A stretch of DNA of 59,941 nucleotides from Bacillota bacterium (lineage in GTDB: Bacteria > Bacillota > Clostridia > Oscillospirales > Acutalibacteraceae). The notes under the pieces were generated by a model that worked only from the letters and a program-made list of their open reading frames with translations, made no database searches and was not told the DNA's origin. The stretch lies in assembly GCA_023460155.1 (NCBI GenBank), contig JAEWRF010000228.1, forward strand, positions 1 through 59,941, read 5' to 3'. The translations under genes and the position numbers were made by a program. The stretch's first letter is position 1. Each line of letters starts with the position of its first letter. Below, in pieces: positions 1-8,054 of this stretch.

Positions 1-66
1 GGTCTGATGATGATGATTACCGTGCTGGGGCTCCACAGCCTCGGCGACCGGTTACAGGATTTATAA
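1..66 (+). CDS. C-terminal end of an ABC transporter permease (partial)
   Basis: Only the last 21 codons are inside the window, ending at TAA 64-66. The tail reads as a hydrophobic stretch followed by LGDRLQDL. Permeases of the DppC/OppC type end in a very similar way: a last membrane helix, then a short LGD-x-L-(R/Q)-D tail. The call rests on that resemblance alone. The gene faces the pst operon and shares a terminator hairpin with it. A different integral membrane protein cannot be excluded. Confidence 0.42.
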   Translation, partial: GLMMMITVLGLHSLGDRLQDL

Positions 67-67
67 A

Positions 68-106
68 ACACGGCGCCCGGATGAAGATTTCATCCGGGCG
101 CCGTGT
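68..106. terminator. Shared terminator between the permease gene and pstA
   Basis: A perfect 17-bp stem (68-84 with 90-106) closes a 5-nt loop. On the minus strand it is followed by TTTTATAAAT, so it ends the pst transcript. It also lies just after the stop codon of the plus-strand gene and can act in both directions. Confidence 0.85.
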
Positions 107-137
107 CTATGAAAAGGACAATGGAGAAATAATGAAT

Positions 138-1022
138 TCAGTCTTTGCTGCCGGTCATTTTGCGGTCCAGATTCCTGCCGACGGCGCGTGCGCCGATGCT
201 GAACGCGAACACCAGAATAATCAGCACGGCGGAGGAAATATCTGCGATCTGACCGGCGTTCGCCGCCACCGCCTCCGTGCGCTGCGACCAGATGTGCAGC
301 GAGAGCGTTTCGCCCGGACGGAACGGGTTCAGCGGGCAGGTTGGTGAAGCGAGGTTCCAGCGCGACCAGTTGATATCGGTGCTCATTCCGGCGGTATAGA
401 GCAGCGCGGCGGCTTCGCCAAAGCCGCGCCCGGCCGCGAGGATCACGCCCGTGATGATGCGCGGCACGCAGGCGGGCAGCATCACATGCGCGATGGTCTG
501 CCAGTGCGTGGCGCCCAGCGCAAAGCTGCCCTCCTTCCAGCTGTGGGGAACGGCGTGCAGCGCGTCCTCGGTCGTCGTTGTAATCAGCGGCAGGCTGAGA
601 ATGGAAATGGCGAGCGCGCCGGCAATCAGGCTCCATTTTCCGCCCACAAGCACGACGAACACGAGGTAGCCGAACAGGCCGACCACGATGGAGGGCAGAG
701 AGGAAAGCGTTTCGATGCAGGTGCGCAGGAAACTGGTCAGGCGGCCGGGCTTCGCGTACTCCGCCATATAAATTCCGGCCGCCAGGCCGAACGGAACGCT
801 GATGACGAGCGCCAGGAATACCAGATAGATGGTATTAAAAAGCTGGTTGCCGATGCCGTTCTCATTGAACGCGAGAAGCGCCGGACTGAAATTCCGGAAG
901 CCCCGGTACAGGATGTAAGCCGTAAAAGCCGCCAGCAGCAGCAGGAAAAATCCCGCTACAAAGTAAAGCACGACCGTCATGAAACGATCTACGGCAATGG
1001 CAGAATTATGCTTCTTTTTCAT
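138..1022 (-). CDS. pstA: Phosphate ABC transporter permease PstA
   Basis: PstA is one of the two membrane subunits of the high-affinity phosphate importer PstSCAB. The 294-residue protein has about six membrane segments. The coupling motif of binding-protein-dependent permeases is visible at residues 164-183 (EGS, then Gly, then a Leu-Pro end), which is where PstB would dock. The start ATG overlaps the pstC stop by 4 nt, so the two are translationally coupled. The normal next gene, pstB, is absent: after pstA there is only a terminator and a convergent gene. Confidence 0.95.
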   Translation of the reverse strand: MKKKHNSAIAVDRFMTVVLYFVAGFFLLLLAAFTAYILYRGFRNFSPALLAFNENGIGNQLFNTIYLVFLALVISVPFGLAAGIYMAEYAKPGRLTSFLRTCIETLSSLPSIVVGLFGYLVFVVLVGGKWSLIAGALAISILSLPLITTTTEDALHAVPHSWKEGSFALGATHWQTIAHVMLPACVPRIITGVILAAGRGFGEAAALLYTAGMSTDINWSRWNLASPTCPLNPFRPGETLSLHIWSQRTEAVAANAGQIADISSAVLIILVFAFSIGARAVGRNLDRKMTGSKD

Positions 1023-1903
1023 TTCTCAGCGGCCCCCTTTGCGGAAACTTTACGAACCAGCATGATAAACACATACGAGATCAGCAGCAAAAGCAGGGCC
1101 ATCGTCCACAGTGCGGTGTTGAACTCTCCGCCCTCGGCCGCGCCGCCCATGTCGGAGGCGATCGCGGAGGTCAGGTTGCTGGTGGGCGAAAGGATGCCGT
1201 CCGGAAACGCTTTCGTTTTGCCGATCACCATGGCGACGGCAAGCGCCTCGCCGAACGCACGGGAAAGCCCGAGAATCACGCCGGTCAGGATGCCGGGCTT
1301 CGCGGAGGGCAGCAGCACCTTGCGGATGACCTGCCAGCGCGTGGAGCCGAGGCCGTAGGCCGCCTCCTGATATTTATACGGCACGTTCCGGAGGGAATCC
1401 GCCGAAACGCTTGCGATCGTCGGGAAAATCATGACCGCCAGTACGATTCCGCCCGCCAGCACCGAATAACCGATCTGCTGATGGAACACTGTTTCAATAA
1501 ACGGCACCAGCACCGTGACGCCGACCCAGCCGTAAACCACCGATGGGATGCCGACAAAAATTTCGACGGCGGGCTGGAACAGCTTCGCGCTGATGCGCGG
1601 GGAAATGACCGCCATAAAGATTGCGGCGGCCAGACTGAACGGCGCGGCGATCAGAAGGGCGAGGAAGCAGACGCAGACGGAGCCGACGATGAAGATCGCG
1701 GCGCCCACCTGACCGCCGCCCGTAAAGTCGTCGGCCGGGTTCCAGTCGGAGGAAAACAGAAATTCCCAAACGCTGTGGTGGTAAGTAGTAAAAGTGCCGA
1801 TCCCGCGGTAGACCAGGAACACGCCGATGGCCAGCGTGAGCAGAATAATGAACAGTCCTCCCGCCGTAATGACGGCACGCCAGATTTCGTCTTTTCTCTT
1901 CAT
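1019..1903 (-). CDS. pstC: Phosphate ABC transporter permease PstC
   Basis: PstC is the second membrane subunit of the phosphate importer. The 294-residue protein has an N-terminal membrane helix at about residues 12-32 and the permease coupling motif EAAYGLG...LLP at about 180-199. It starts at ATG 1903 behind a GAGGAG site. It lies between pstS and pstA, as in other Firmicutes. A terminator-like hairpin separates it from pstS and should reduce its expression relative to the binding protein. Confidence 0.95.
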   Translation of the reverse strand: MKRKDEIWRAVITAGGLFIILLTLAIGVFLVYRGIGTFTTYHHSVWEFLFSSDWNPADDFTGGGQVGAAIFIVGSVCVCFLALLIAAPFSLAAAIFMAVISPRISAKLFQPAVEIFVGIPSVVYGWVGVTVLVPFIETVFHQQIGYSVLAGGIVLAVMIFPTIASVSADSLRNVPYKYQEAAYGLGSTRWQVIRKVLLPSAKPGILTGVILGLSRAFGEALAVAMVIGKTKAFPDGILSPTSNLTSAIASDMGGAAEGGEFNTALWTMALLLLLISYVFIMLVRKVSAKGAAEK

Positions 1904-1928
1904 GTATCAATCCGCTCCTCAGCAGGGC

Positions 1929-1960
1929 AAAAGACCGGACGGATATCCCGCCGGTCTTCT
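1929..1960 (-). terminator. Attenuator hairpin between pstS and pstC
   Basis: On the minus strand AAGACCGG (1958-1951) pairs with CCGGTCTT (1938-1931) and TTTT follows at once. It sits inside the operon, after pstS and before the pstC ribosome-binding site. Partial termination here would give more binding protein than permease, as is common in pst operons. Confidence 0.7.
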
Positions 1961-1985
1961 TGCCGAAATTGTGTGCGTCTGCAGT

Positions 1986-2966
1986 TTACCGGGTAACCTG
2001 CATCTTCGAAGTGACGTTATAGCCGAGGGTCTCAATGCTGGTGGCGTAAGCGTCGGAGCTCATATAATCGATGAGCGCCTTGGCAACGCCCTTTGCTTCA
2101 CCCTTTGTGTACATATGCTCATAGCCCCAGACCTTGTATTTGCCGGAGTAAGTATTCGCAAGAGTCGGCTCGACGCCGTCGATTGCTACCGTGCTGACGC
2201 TCGTGTTGTTGATGAGGTAGGAAAGCGCCACATAGCCGATTGCGCCCTTATGCTGGGCAACACTCTGCAGCAGGGTGCCGGAATCGTCTGTTTCCAGCGA
2301 TTTGTTGGAAGCTTCCTGAGCGCCGTTCAGCGCATATTGCTTAAAGAGAGCGCGCGTGCCGGAGGTGGAAGGACGGGTGACCAGTACGATGGGTTCATCC
2401 GGACCGCCGACTTCTTTCCAGTTCTTCGTCTTGGCGGTGAAAATATCAGCAAGCTGAGCAGCGGTCAGGCTCTTGACCGTTTTGGCTACATCCGGGTTCA
2501 CAACCGGAGCCATGGTGATAACGCAGACTTTGTGGTCGACCAGTTCTTTTGCTTTATCGGCAGTCAGTTTGGATTCCGCGGCAACGTCGGAGTTGCCGAT
2601 ATCGACCGTGCCGTCCGAAACCTGCTTCAGGCCCGTGCCGGAACCGCCGGCGTTCAGCGTAATGGAAGCGTCGGGATTATTCACTTTGAATTTCGCAACG
2701 GCATCCTTAACCAGCGGATACAGAGCCGAGGAACCGGAAGCCGTGATGCTGCCGGAAACCGGTGCAGCGGAAGCGGCGGCGGAGGACGCAGCCTCGGAAG
2801 ATGCCGCAGCAGAGGATGCAGCCTCGGAAGATGCAGCGGAGGAAACCTCAGAGGAAGCAGCGGAAGACGGAGCAGCCGCAGAAGAGGCAGCCGGAGCACC
2901 TCCGCAGGCAGTAGTCGCTGTCAGAAACAGAGCAGCCGTTAACATCAGGGACAGGATTTTTTTCAT
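1986..2966 (-). CDS. pstS: Phosphate-binding lipoprotein PstS
   Basis: PstS captures extracellular phosphate and delivers it to PstCA. I place the start at ATG 2966, behind AAGGAG with good spacing, rather than the longer reading from 3002; this gives 326 residues. A signal peptide with a lipobox-like TTAC puts the lipid-anchored Cys at residue 21. A Ser/Ala/Glu-rich linker of about 45 residues follows, then the phosphate-binding fold with SGSSALYP, GGSGTGL and TRPSTSGTR. The linker is unusually long and repetitive; similar linkers occur in two other exported proteins of this window. A Pho box lies upstream. Confidence 0.95.
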   Translation of the reverse strand: MKKILSLMLTAALFLTATTACGGAPAASSAAAPSSAASSEVSSAASSEAASSAAASSEAASSAAASAAPVSGSITASGSSALYPLVKDAVAKFKVNNPDASITLNAGGSGTGLKQVSDGTVDIGNSDVAAESKLTADKAKELVDHKVCVITMAPVVNPDVAKTVKSLTAAQLADIFTAKTKNWKEVGGPDEPIVLVTRPSTSGTRALFKQYALNGAQEASNKSLETDDSGTLLQSVAQHKGAIGYVALSYLINNTSVSTVAIDGVEPTLANTYSGKYKVWGYEHMYTKGEAKGVAKALIDYMSSDAYATSIETLGYNVTSKMQVTR

Positions 2967-3020
2967 ATTACTTCTCCTTATCGTCATTTTTACTTCACGC
3001 ACCTAACAATAAAGTATCCG

Positions 3021-3081
3021 CGTTAAATTCAGGTTACGTCTGCTTTAGACGACTGTTATTTTTATGTTAAATCCATGTTAA
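3021..3081 (-). promoter_or_regulatory. Pho box of six 11-bp-spaced repeats upstream of pstS
   Basis: Read on the minus strand, hexamers lie exactly 11 bp apart: TTAACA (3081), TTAACA (3070), ATAACA (3059), CTAAAG (3048), GTAACC (3037) and TTAACG (3026). This matches the Bacillus PhoP consensus TT(A/T/C)ACA with 5-bp gaps. The array ends 54 bp before the pstS start. AT-rich sequence with TACTTT and TATTGT, possible -10 elements, lies between. This predicts induction by a PhoPR-type system under phosphate limitation; phoPR itself is not in the window. Confidence 0.8.
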
Positions 3082-3170
3082 GCAGGCGGAGTTTCCTGCC
3101 TCTCTTCGGGCCTTTTGTGCTTCATTACTATTTTTTATAAAATATTGATACATATGATTATTTAAAAATT

Positions 3171-3224
3171 ACTTTACTTGTCGTAGTAGCTGTGGTATTC
3201 TTTTACTACTACGACAGATAAAGT
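3171..3224 (+). promoter_or_regulatory. 19-bp inverted repeat, probable PadR operator
   Basis: Left arm 3171-3189 and right arm 3206-3224 match at 17 of 19 positions; the core is TGTCGTAGTAG facing CTACTACGACA. The 16-bp spacer contains TGTGGTATTCT, which resembles an extended -10 element. The site lies 15 bp before the padR start. PadR regulators commonly bind such sites at their own promoter, so autorepression is likely. The TACTAC core also resembles BlaI/MecI-type operators. Confidence 0.65.
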
Positions 3225-3239
3225 AATCGAGGTGACAGA

Positions 3240-3596
3240 ATGATCGGCAGCGACGTTCTCAGGGGATACAACGACACCATGATCCTGTGTCTGCTGATGG
3301 AAAAGGATTCCTACGGCTATGAAATTGAAAAGGAAATCGAGCGGCGTTCGGACGGCATTTACGCGATGAAGGAAACAACCCTGTATTCCGCATTTGTGCG
3401 TCTGGCGAAAAACGGGCTGATCGATTCCTATTCCGGAAGCGAAACCTTCGGGAAGCCGCGGACCTATTTCCGGATTACCGATGCAGGAAAAACCTATTAC
3501 CGGGAGAAATGCAGCGAGTGGGAGCTGACAAAACAGCTGATCGACCGCTTCGCTCGGAGCCCGGAAATCAGTGAAGGAGTGAAGTCTGATGAATGA
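3240..3596 (+). CDS. PadR-family transcriptional regulator
   Basis: This 118-residue protein is a single-domain winged-helix regulator. The family signature is clear: a first helix, then LLMEKDSYGYEIEKEI, then a recognition region with YSAFVRLAKNGLI and a wing with GKPRTYFRITDAG. It starts at ATG 3240, overlapping a GAGGTGA site. It overlaps the next gene by 8 nt. PadR genes paired with a HAAS/DUF1700 membrane protein are a common Firmicute arrangement, in which the regulator senses a compound or membrane stress and controls its partner. The ligand is unknown. Confidence 0.92.
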   Translation: MIGSDVLRGYNDTMILCLLMEKDSYGYEIEKEIERRSDGIYAMKETTLYSAFVRLAKNGLIDSYSGSETFGKPRTYFRITDAGKTYYREKCSEWELTKQLIDRFARSPEISEGVKSDE

Positions 3597-4302
3597 GGTT
3601 GAGGAATATGTCAGCCGGATGTTTTCCGGCCTGCCGCAGACGAAGGTGGTGCTCGAAATGAAGCGGAACATTCTTGAGGCAATGCAGGAGCATTACGAGG
3701 AACTGCTTTCGCAGGGGAAAAGCAAAAACGAGGCGCTGGGCTCGGTGATCTCGCAGTTCGGGAACATCGACGAGATCAAAAAAGAGCTTGGAATCGCGGA
3801 CGAAGCGGAGGAGCGGCATTACGGGTTTCTGGAAACCTTTTTCGCCTATTTTGCCCCGGATGTGCTGTTCTGGCGGGCGCTGATCCACCGGAGCGCAGCG
3901 GAGCTCACCGTCTTCTTCGCATCCGTCGCGGCCTATCTCGCGCTCGGGTTTCTCCGGGGCCTGTGGCACCCGGGGTGGCTGATTCTCTGGGCGGGCGGGG
4001 GAATCGTTCTTCTGCTCAACCGGCGGAACCCCGCAAAAAGCGATTACGCCGCCGAGGTGCGGTCGCGCTACGGTTTTCTGGAGTCTCTGCTCGCGTATCT
4101 GGATGCGCCGGTCCTCTTCTGGCGGATTCTGATCCGCAGGAACGCGCCGGAAGCCGTCATCTTTTTCGCCGCGCTGGCCGTCCACCTCACGCTCGGGTTT
4201 GCCCTGAACCTGTGGCCGGTATGCTGGATCGTCTTCCCGGCGGCGGGTCTGGTCATTTTCGCGCGCGAGCGGCTGGAAGCCTCTCGTCAGAACGCGCAGT
4301 AA
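3589..4302 (+). CDS. HAAS/DUF1700-type membrane protein with an internal duplication
   Basis: The first 75 residues form a soluble helical domain of the HAAS (DUF1700, permease-prefix) type: MEEYVSRMF-like start, MKRNILEAMQEHYEELLSQGKS, then ISQFGNIDEIKKELG. Two copies of a roughly 65-residue unit follow. Each begins YGFLE, continues with a Phe/Leu-rich stretch and LFWR(A/I)LI(H/R)R, and ends in two membrane helices (about residues 84-148 and 163-225). It is translationally coupled to the PadR gene. Such proteins are thought to act in membrane-linked signalling or stress response, but the function is unproven. Confidence 0.8.
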   Translation: MNEVEEYVSRMFSGLPQTKVVLEMKRNILEAMQEHYEELLSQGKSKNEALGSVISQFGNIDEIKKELGIADEAEERHYGFLETFFAYFAPDVLFWRALIHRSAAELTVFFASVAAYLALGFLRGLWHPGWLILWAGGGIVLLLNRRNPAKSDYAAEVRSRYGFLESLLAYLDAPVLFWRILIRRNAPEAVIFFAALAVHLTLGFALNLWPVCWIVFPAAGLVIFARERLEASRQNAQ

Positions 4303-4324
4303 CCGTTTAAAAGAGGTCTTTGTT

Positions 4325-4813
4325 TTGACAGAAACGCAGATTTTTATCATGCTTATCCTTGTCCTCTACATTCCCATCCACATTTCCGAGGAGGCGGCTG
4401 GAAATTTTCCCTCTTGGATGCGGAGGCATAAATGGACGCCGGATCAACTGTCCTACAGTCACTGGATGGCGGGCAACCTATTTCTATTCTACCCTCTGCT
4501 CCTGGCGGCATTCCTCCTCTATCTGCTCTGTGGAGTCCGTTTTTTCGGCGGCGGAATCCTGATCTGGGGAATCGTCAATTGTATGGAGCATCTGGCCTAT
4601 ACCGTGCACGACCGAAAAAAATCGCCAGGCCTGTTTACCGGCCTGCTGTTCGGCGCCGACTCCGCCGCAGGCTTTCTGAGTTTTTCTCGGCGGAGCGGCT
4701 TTGACGCCGAATTCCTGATTGCCTCGATCATCACCGGCATCGTTCTGTTCTCCGTTCCGATTCTGCTCAATATGGTTTTTCACGATCGCCTGAAGCTTCA
4801 TTTTAATTCATAA
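4325..4813 (+). CDS. HXXEE-family integral membrane protein
   Basis: This 162-residue protein has about four membrane segments and carries HISEE in its first helix region, matching the H-x-x-E-E signature of its family. Other family features are the NCMEHLAYTVHD stretch in the middle and the PGLFTGL motif. The family has no firm biochemical role. The start is taken as TTG 4325 behind AGAGGT; ATG 4350 would remove part of the first helix. It lies 22 bp after the HAAS gene and probably belongs to the same transcript. Confidence 0.72.
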   Translation: MTETQIFIMLILVLYIPIHISEEAAGNFPSWMRRHKWTPDQLSYSHWMAGNLFLFYPLLLAAFLLYLLCGVRFFGGGILIWGIVNCMEHLAYTVHDRKKSPGLFTGLLFGADSAAGFLSFSRRSGFDAEFLIASIITGIVLFSVPILLNMVFHDRLKLHFNS

Positions 4814-4912
4814 CACTTCGGTGGGCTTCCTGAAAACGAAATCTCCCTTTGCTTTTCCTGTTCCGTTCTGTTATAATTCGCGTGATGACAGAAAAGAATG
4901 GGGCGTGACAAA

Positions 4913-5332
4913 ATGGAGCTTTCCTACGGCAATACCCTTTCGGCGGAGGACTTCAATGGTCTGCGGAACGCGGTGGGCTGGGCGCAGATTTCCCCGCGTC
5001 AGGCAGAAACCGGCCTTGCGCATACCAAATTTCTGGTGGCCGCAAGAGACGGGGACCGCGCCGTCGGGTGCGCGCGGATCGTCGGAGACGGCGGCTACGT
5101 CGCCTACATCTGCGACGTGATCGTGCATCCGGAGTTTCAGGGACACGGAATCGGAAAGGCTATGATCGGGCTGCTTCTCGAATTTATCCGGTCGAACCTT
5201 GCCGAAGGTGAGCAGGTAATGGTCCTCCTGATGGCCGCAAAGGGGCGCGAATCCTTTTACCGGCAGTTCGGGTTCCTCGACCGGCCAAGCGACGCCTGCG
5301 GCGCGGGCATGATGCAGTGGATTAAAAAATAG
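4913..5332 (+). CDS. GNAT-family N-acetyltransferase
   Basis: The protein has about 139 residues from ATG 4913 (MELSYG); ATG 4898 would add five residues and neither start has a strong ribosome-binding site. The acetyl-CoA motif is plain: CDVIVHPEFQGHGIGKAM, with the Q-G-x-G-x-G pyrophosphate loop. The C-terminal ESFYRQFGF motif is typical of small GNAT enzymes. The acceptor could be a small amine or a protein; context does not decide. A strong terminator follows at 5375. Confidence 0.88.
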   Translation: MELSYGNTLSAEDFNGLRNAVGWAQISPRQAETGLAHTKFLVAARDGDRAVGCARIVGDGGYVAYICDVIVHPEFQGHGIGKAMIGLLLEFIRSNLAEGEQVMVLLMAAKGRESFYRQFGFLDRPSDACGAGMMQWIKK

Positions 5333-5374
5333 TTCTGTGCTGACACTCAATCATAAATTGTTTTTTACAAAATT

Positions 5375-5416
5375 GCTGCAAAGCTTTTCGGATTTTCGGA
5401 AGCTTTGCAGCTTTTT
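5375..5416 (+). terminator. Terminator after the GNAT gene
   Basis: GCTGCAAAGCTT (5375-5386) pairs with AAGCTTTGCAGC (5400-5411) and TTTTT follows. It ends the padR-HAAS-HXXEE-GNAT stretch. Confidence 0.88.
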
Positions 5417-5433
5417 ATTTCGAATCAGAATGA

Positions 5434-5439
5434 TATAAT
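5434..5439 (+). promoter_or_regulatory. Probable -10 element for the acyltransferase gene
   Basis: A perfect TATAAT lies 77 bp before the acyltransferase start and directly after the preceding terminator. No good -35 box is seen at 17 bp; an extended -10 or an activator may be involved. Confidence 0.5.
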
Positions 5440-5515
5440 GAATGTGATTTATTCTTTCAGAGAGCCCCGGCGCCGCCGCACTTGAAAATTCGGAAAGGCA
5501 GGAAGCGACAGGCAG

Positions 5516-6583
5516 ATGACCAGAAGAAACTATATCGACAATCTCCGGTGGGCGGCAATTTTATTGCTGTTCCCGTTCCACACCGCGATGATTTACAACG
5601 ACTACGGTGAAAATTTTTACATTCGCGGGCCGTCCCTCCCGGCGGTCACTTCAATTATTCTTGCAACCTATTCGTGGTTCATGCCGCTCCTGTTCGTTCT
5701 GGCGGGAATCAGCGCCGGTCTCGCGTTGGAAAAGCGCACGCCGAAGGAATTTGCAGCCGAGCGCTTCCGGAAGCTGCTTCTCCCGTTCGTTTCCGGCTTA
5801 CTTCTTCTTATTCCGGTTCAGACCTACTTTGCCGAGCGGTTCCACAACGGATATACCGGCGGTTATTTTCAGCAGTACATCCTGTTTTTCACGAAGAAAA
5901 CCGACCTCTCCGGCTATACCGGCGGGCTTACGCCGGGGCATTTATGGTTCCTTCTTTATCTGTTCGTCATCTCTCTCATCGCCCTGCCGATCATGTTTTG
6001 GTACCGAAAATCGGACCGCAAACTCAGCGTGGAAAGGCTGACTCTGCCGGTCCTTCTGCCGATGTTTTTGATCCCCTATCTCATGACGGGAATCGGGGAT
6101 ATCGGCGGAAAGAGTGTGGGCGAATATTTCACGCTTTTCCTGCTCGGCTTTTTCGTTCTGCGTTCGGAAAGCGTGATCGACCGGCTGGAAAAGAACCGGC
6201 GCGGCCTTCTTGCCGCCGGAATCCTCCTGACCGCGGTGGGAATGGGGTTCCATTACAATAACATTTTTACCCGCGGAATCATTGCCGACGCGTACCAGCG
6301 CCTGACCGGATGGGTCTGCATTCTGGCGCTGCTCAGCATGGCGAAACGTCATTTCGATTTCCGGAACAGGGCAATGGCGTACCTGACGAAGGGCTGCTTC
6401 CCGATCTATGTGATTCACCAGACCGCGCTGGTCGCCGTGGCCTACTGTGTATTCCAGGTTACTTCCGTCCCCGCCGCGCAGATTCCGCTGATTCTCCTTT
6501 TTACGGTGGCGCTCACCTTCGCCGCCTATGAGCTTTTCCGCAGGATCCCGCCGCTGCGGTTTTTGTTTGACATAAAAAAATAG
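5516..6583 (+). CDS. Acyltransferase family 3 membrane protein
   Basis: This 355-residue protein has about ten membrane segments. The start RRNYIDNLRWAAI with a conserved His at residue 22 (FPFHTAM) is the signature of the acyltransferase-3 family (OafA, MdoC, WecH). These enzymes move acetyl, succinyl or similar groups across the membrane onto sugars or other surface molecules. Further support comes from the PGHLWFL motif in the middle and the IYVIHQ motif near the end. It starts at ATG 5516 and forms a single-gene unit. Its stop codon TAG lies at the base of a hairpin, a pattern seen repeatedly here. Confidence 0.88.
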   Translation: MTRRNYIDNLRWAAILLLFPFHTAMIYNDYGENFYIRGPSLPAVTSIILATYSWFMPLLFVLAGISAGLALEKRTPKEFAAERFRKLLLPFVSGLLLLIPVQTYFAERFHNGYTGGYFQQYILFFTKKTDLSGYTGGLTPGHLWFLLYLFVISLIALPIMFWYRKSDRKLSVERLTLPVLLPMFLIPYLMTGIGDIGGKSVGEYFTLFLLGFFVLRSESVIDRLEKNRRGLLAAGILLTAVGMGFHYNNIFTRGIIADAYQRLTGWVCILALLSMAKRHFDFRNRAMAYLTKGCFPIYVIHQTALVAVAYCVFQVTSVPAAQIPLILLFTVALTFAAYELFRRIPPLRFLFDIKK

Positions 6584-6716
6584 GCGCAGACGCAAAGCGT
6601 CTTTTGCGCCTTCGGTGACTACGACTCCACCCAACAGGGTGCATGCCCTCGATCATCCGAGATAGAAAAAAGGCAGGGCAGTAAAATACTGTCCCGCCAA
6701 AAAAAATCCTTTAAAT
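6583..6716. repeat. Intergenic repeat locus A (acyltransferase/dnaJ)
   Basis: The convergent gap holds a nested hairpin at the acyltransferase stop: GGCGCA/TGCGCC (6583-6588, 6605-6610) enclosing GACGCAAAGCGTC (6589-6601). A segment shared with loci B and D follows (to about 6632). Near the dnaJ side GGCAGGGCAGT and ACTGTCCCGCC form a second stem-loop (about 6671-6697) that resembles the GGCGGGACAGT end of the repeat family. Confidence 0.6.
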
Positions 6717-6737
6717 TAAAAACGCGGTTTCTTTTGG

Positions 6738-6771
6738 AATAACCTTTTCTTTGGAAAAAGAAAAGGTTATT
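6738..6771 (-). terminator. Hairpin over the dnaJ stop codon
   Basis: A perfect 15-bp stem (6738-6752 with 6757-6771) has a 4-nt loop and includes the dnaJ stop codon at 6769-6767. A TTTTT run follows on the minus strand only after about 15 nt, so this is either a weak terminator or a 3'-end stabilising structure. Confidence 0.65.
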
Positions 6772-7927
6772 CGCCGAAGGCGTCCTTGATCTTGTCGAAG
6801 AAGGACTTGCGCTTCTGGTAATTTTTATCCTCGCCGGAGTTTTCGAAGTCCTTTAAAATATCTTTCTGCTTCTGAGAAAGGTTCTTCGGCACCTCGACAG
6901 TAATGCGGACGTACTGGTCGCCGCGGCCGCGGCCGCCGAGCTTCGGGATGCCGAGGCTCTTAAGCTTGAATACGTCGCCCGGCTGAGTGCCCGCGTGCAC
7001 CTGATAGCTGACGCGCCCGTCGATGGTAGGGACGGTCACTTCGGCGCCCAGAGCCGCCTGCGGGAAAGTAATGGGCATTTCGCACCAGACGTCGTTGCCC
7101 TTGCGCTCAAAGATGGGATGCGGCCGCACGCTCACAAAGACGTGCAGGTCTCCGCTTGGGCCTCCGTTTGTGCCGGTGTTTCCCTTGCCTGTAACATTGA
7201 GGACCTGCTCGTTGTCGATTCCCGCGGGGATGCTGATTTCAATTGCCTTCTGCTTGCGGGTGCGGCCGGAGCCGCCGCAGGCGGGGCAGGGGTTGTCGAT
7301 CACGCGGCCGGATCCGCCGCAGCGGTCGCAGTTGCGCGAAGTCTGCACCACGCCGAACGGCGTGCGCTGGCTGACCCGAACCTGGCCCGAACCGTTGCAT
7401 TGGGGACAGGTTTTCGCCGCTGCTCCGCCCTGCCCGCCCGTGCCGTGGCATTCCGGGCACTCGTCGATCTGCTCGTAATCGATGGTTTTCACACAGCCTT
7501 TTGCGGCTTCCTCAAAGCTTATGTTCACCGTCGATTCGCTGTCGCTGCCGCGGCGCGGAGTATTCGGGTTGGCGCGGCGCCCGCCGCCGAAGCCGCCGAA
7601 CCCGCCGAAGCCGAACCCGTCAAACACGCTGTTGAATATATCGTCGATGTTGATGTTTCCCGTGAACGGGCTGCCGCCCGCGCCGCCGCCGAAGTTGGGG
7701 TCTACCCCCGCCTGCCCGAACTGATCATAGCGCGCGCGCTTATCCTTGTCGGAAAGCACCTCGTAGGCTTCGTTCAGCTCCTTGAACTTCGCTTCGGCTT
7801 CCTTGTCGCCCGGATGAAGATCCGGGTGATATTTTTTGGCGAGCTTGCGGTAGGTCTTCTTGATTTCATCTTCGGAGGCGTTTTTCGGGACGCCCATGAC
7901 TTCGTAATAATCCCTTTTTTCAGCCAA
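6767..7927 (-). CDS. dnaJ: Chaperone protein DnaJ
   Basis: DnaJ is the Hsp40 co-chaperone that delivers substrates to DnaK and stimulates its ATPase. The 386-residue protein has the full type I layout: J domain with the HPD motif (KKYHPDLHPGD), a Gly/Phe-rich linker, four CxxCxGxG zinc motifs (CPECHGTG, CPQCNGSG, CDRCGGSG, CPACGGSG) and the C-terminal substrate-binding domains. The start is TTG 7927 behind CAGGAGTG. It is the last gene of hrcA-grpE-dnaK-dnaJ. Confidence 0.98.
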   Translation of the reverse strand: MAEKRDYYEVMGVPKNASEDEIKKTYRKLAKKYHPDLHPGDKEAEAKFKELNEAYEVLSDKDKRARYDQFGQAGVDPNFGGGAGGSPFTGNINIDDIFNSVFDGFGFGGFGGFGGGRRANPNTPRRGSDSESTVNISFEEAAKGCVKTIDYEQIDECPECHGTGGQGGAAAKTCPQCNGSGQVRVSQRTPFGVVQTSRNCDRCGGSGRVIDNPCPACGGSGRTRKQKAIEISIPAGIDNEQVLNVTGKGNTGTNGGPSGDLHVFVSVRPHPIFERKGNDVWCEMPITFPQAALGAEVTVPTIDGRVSYQVHAGTQPGDVFKLKSLGIPKLGGRGRGDQYVRITVEVPKNLSQKQKDILKDFENSGEDKNYQKRKSFFDKIKDAFGE

Positions 7928-8054
7928 ACTGAATCACTCCTGAAATACGCGTTGAGGGCAGCCGAAGGGGCTGCCCCATACGCGGTTTATGTCAACGCCG
8001 CGCCGCCGCGGTGTTTTTTTGCTCCGCCGACGGCATTACGGGCGGTGTGCGGGG

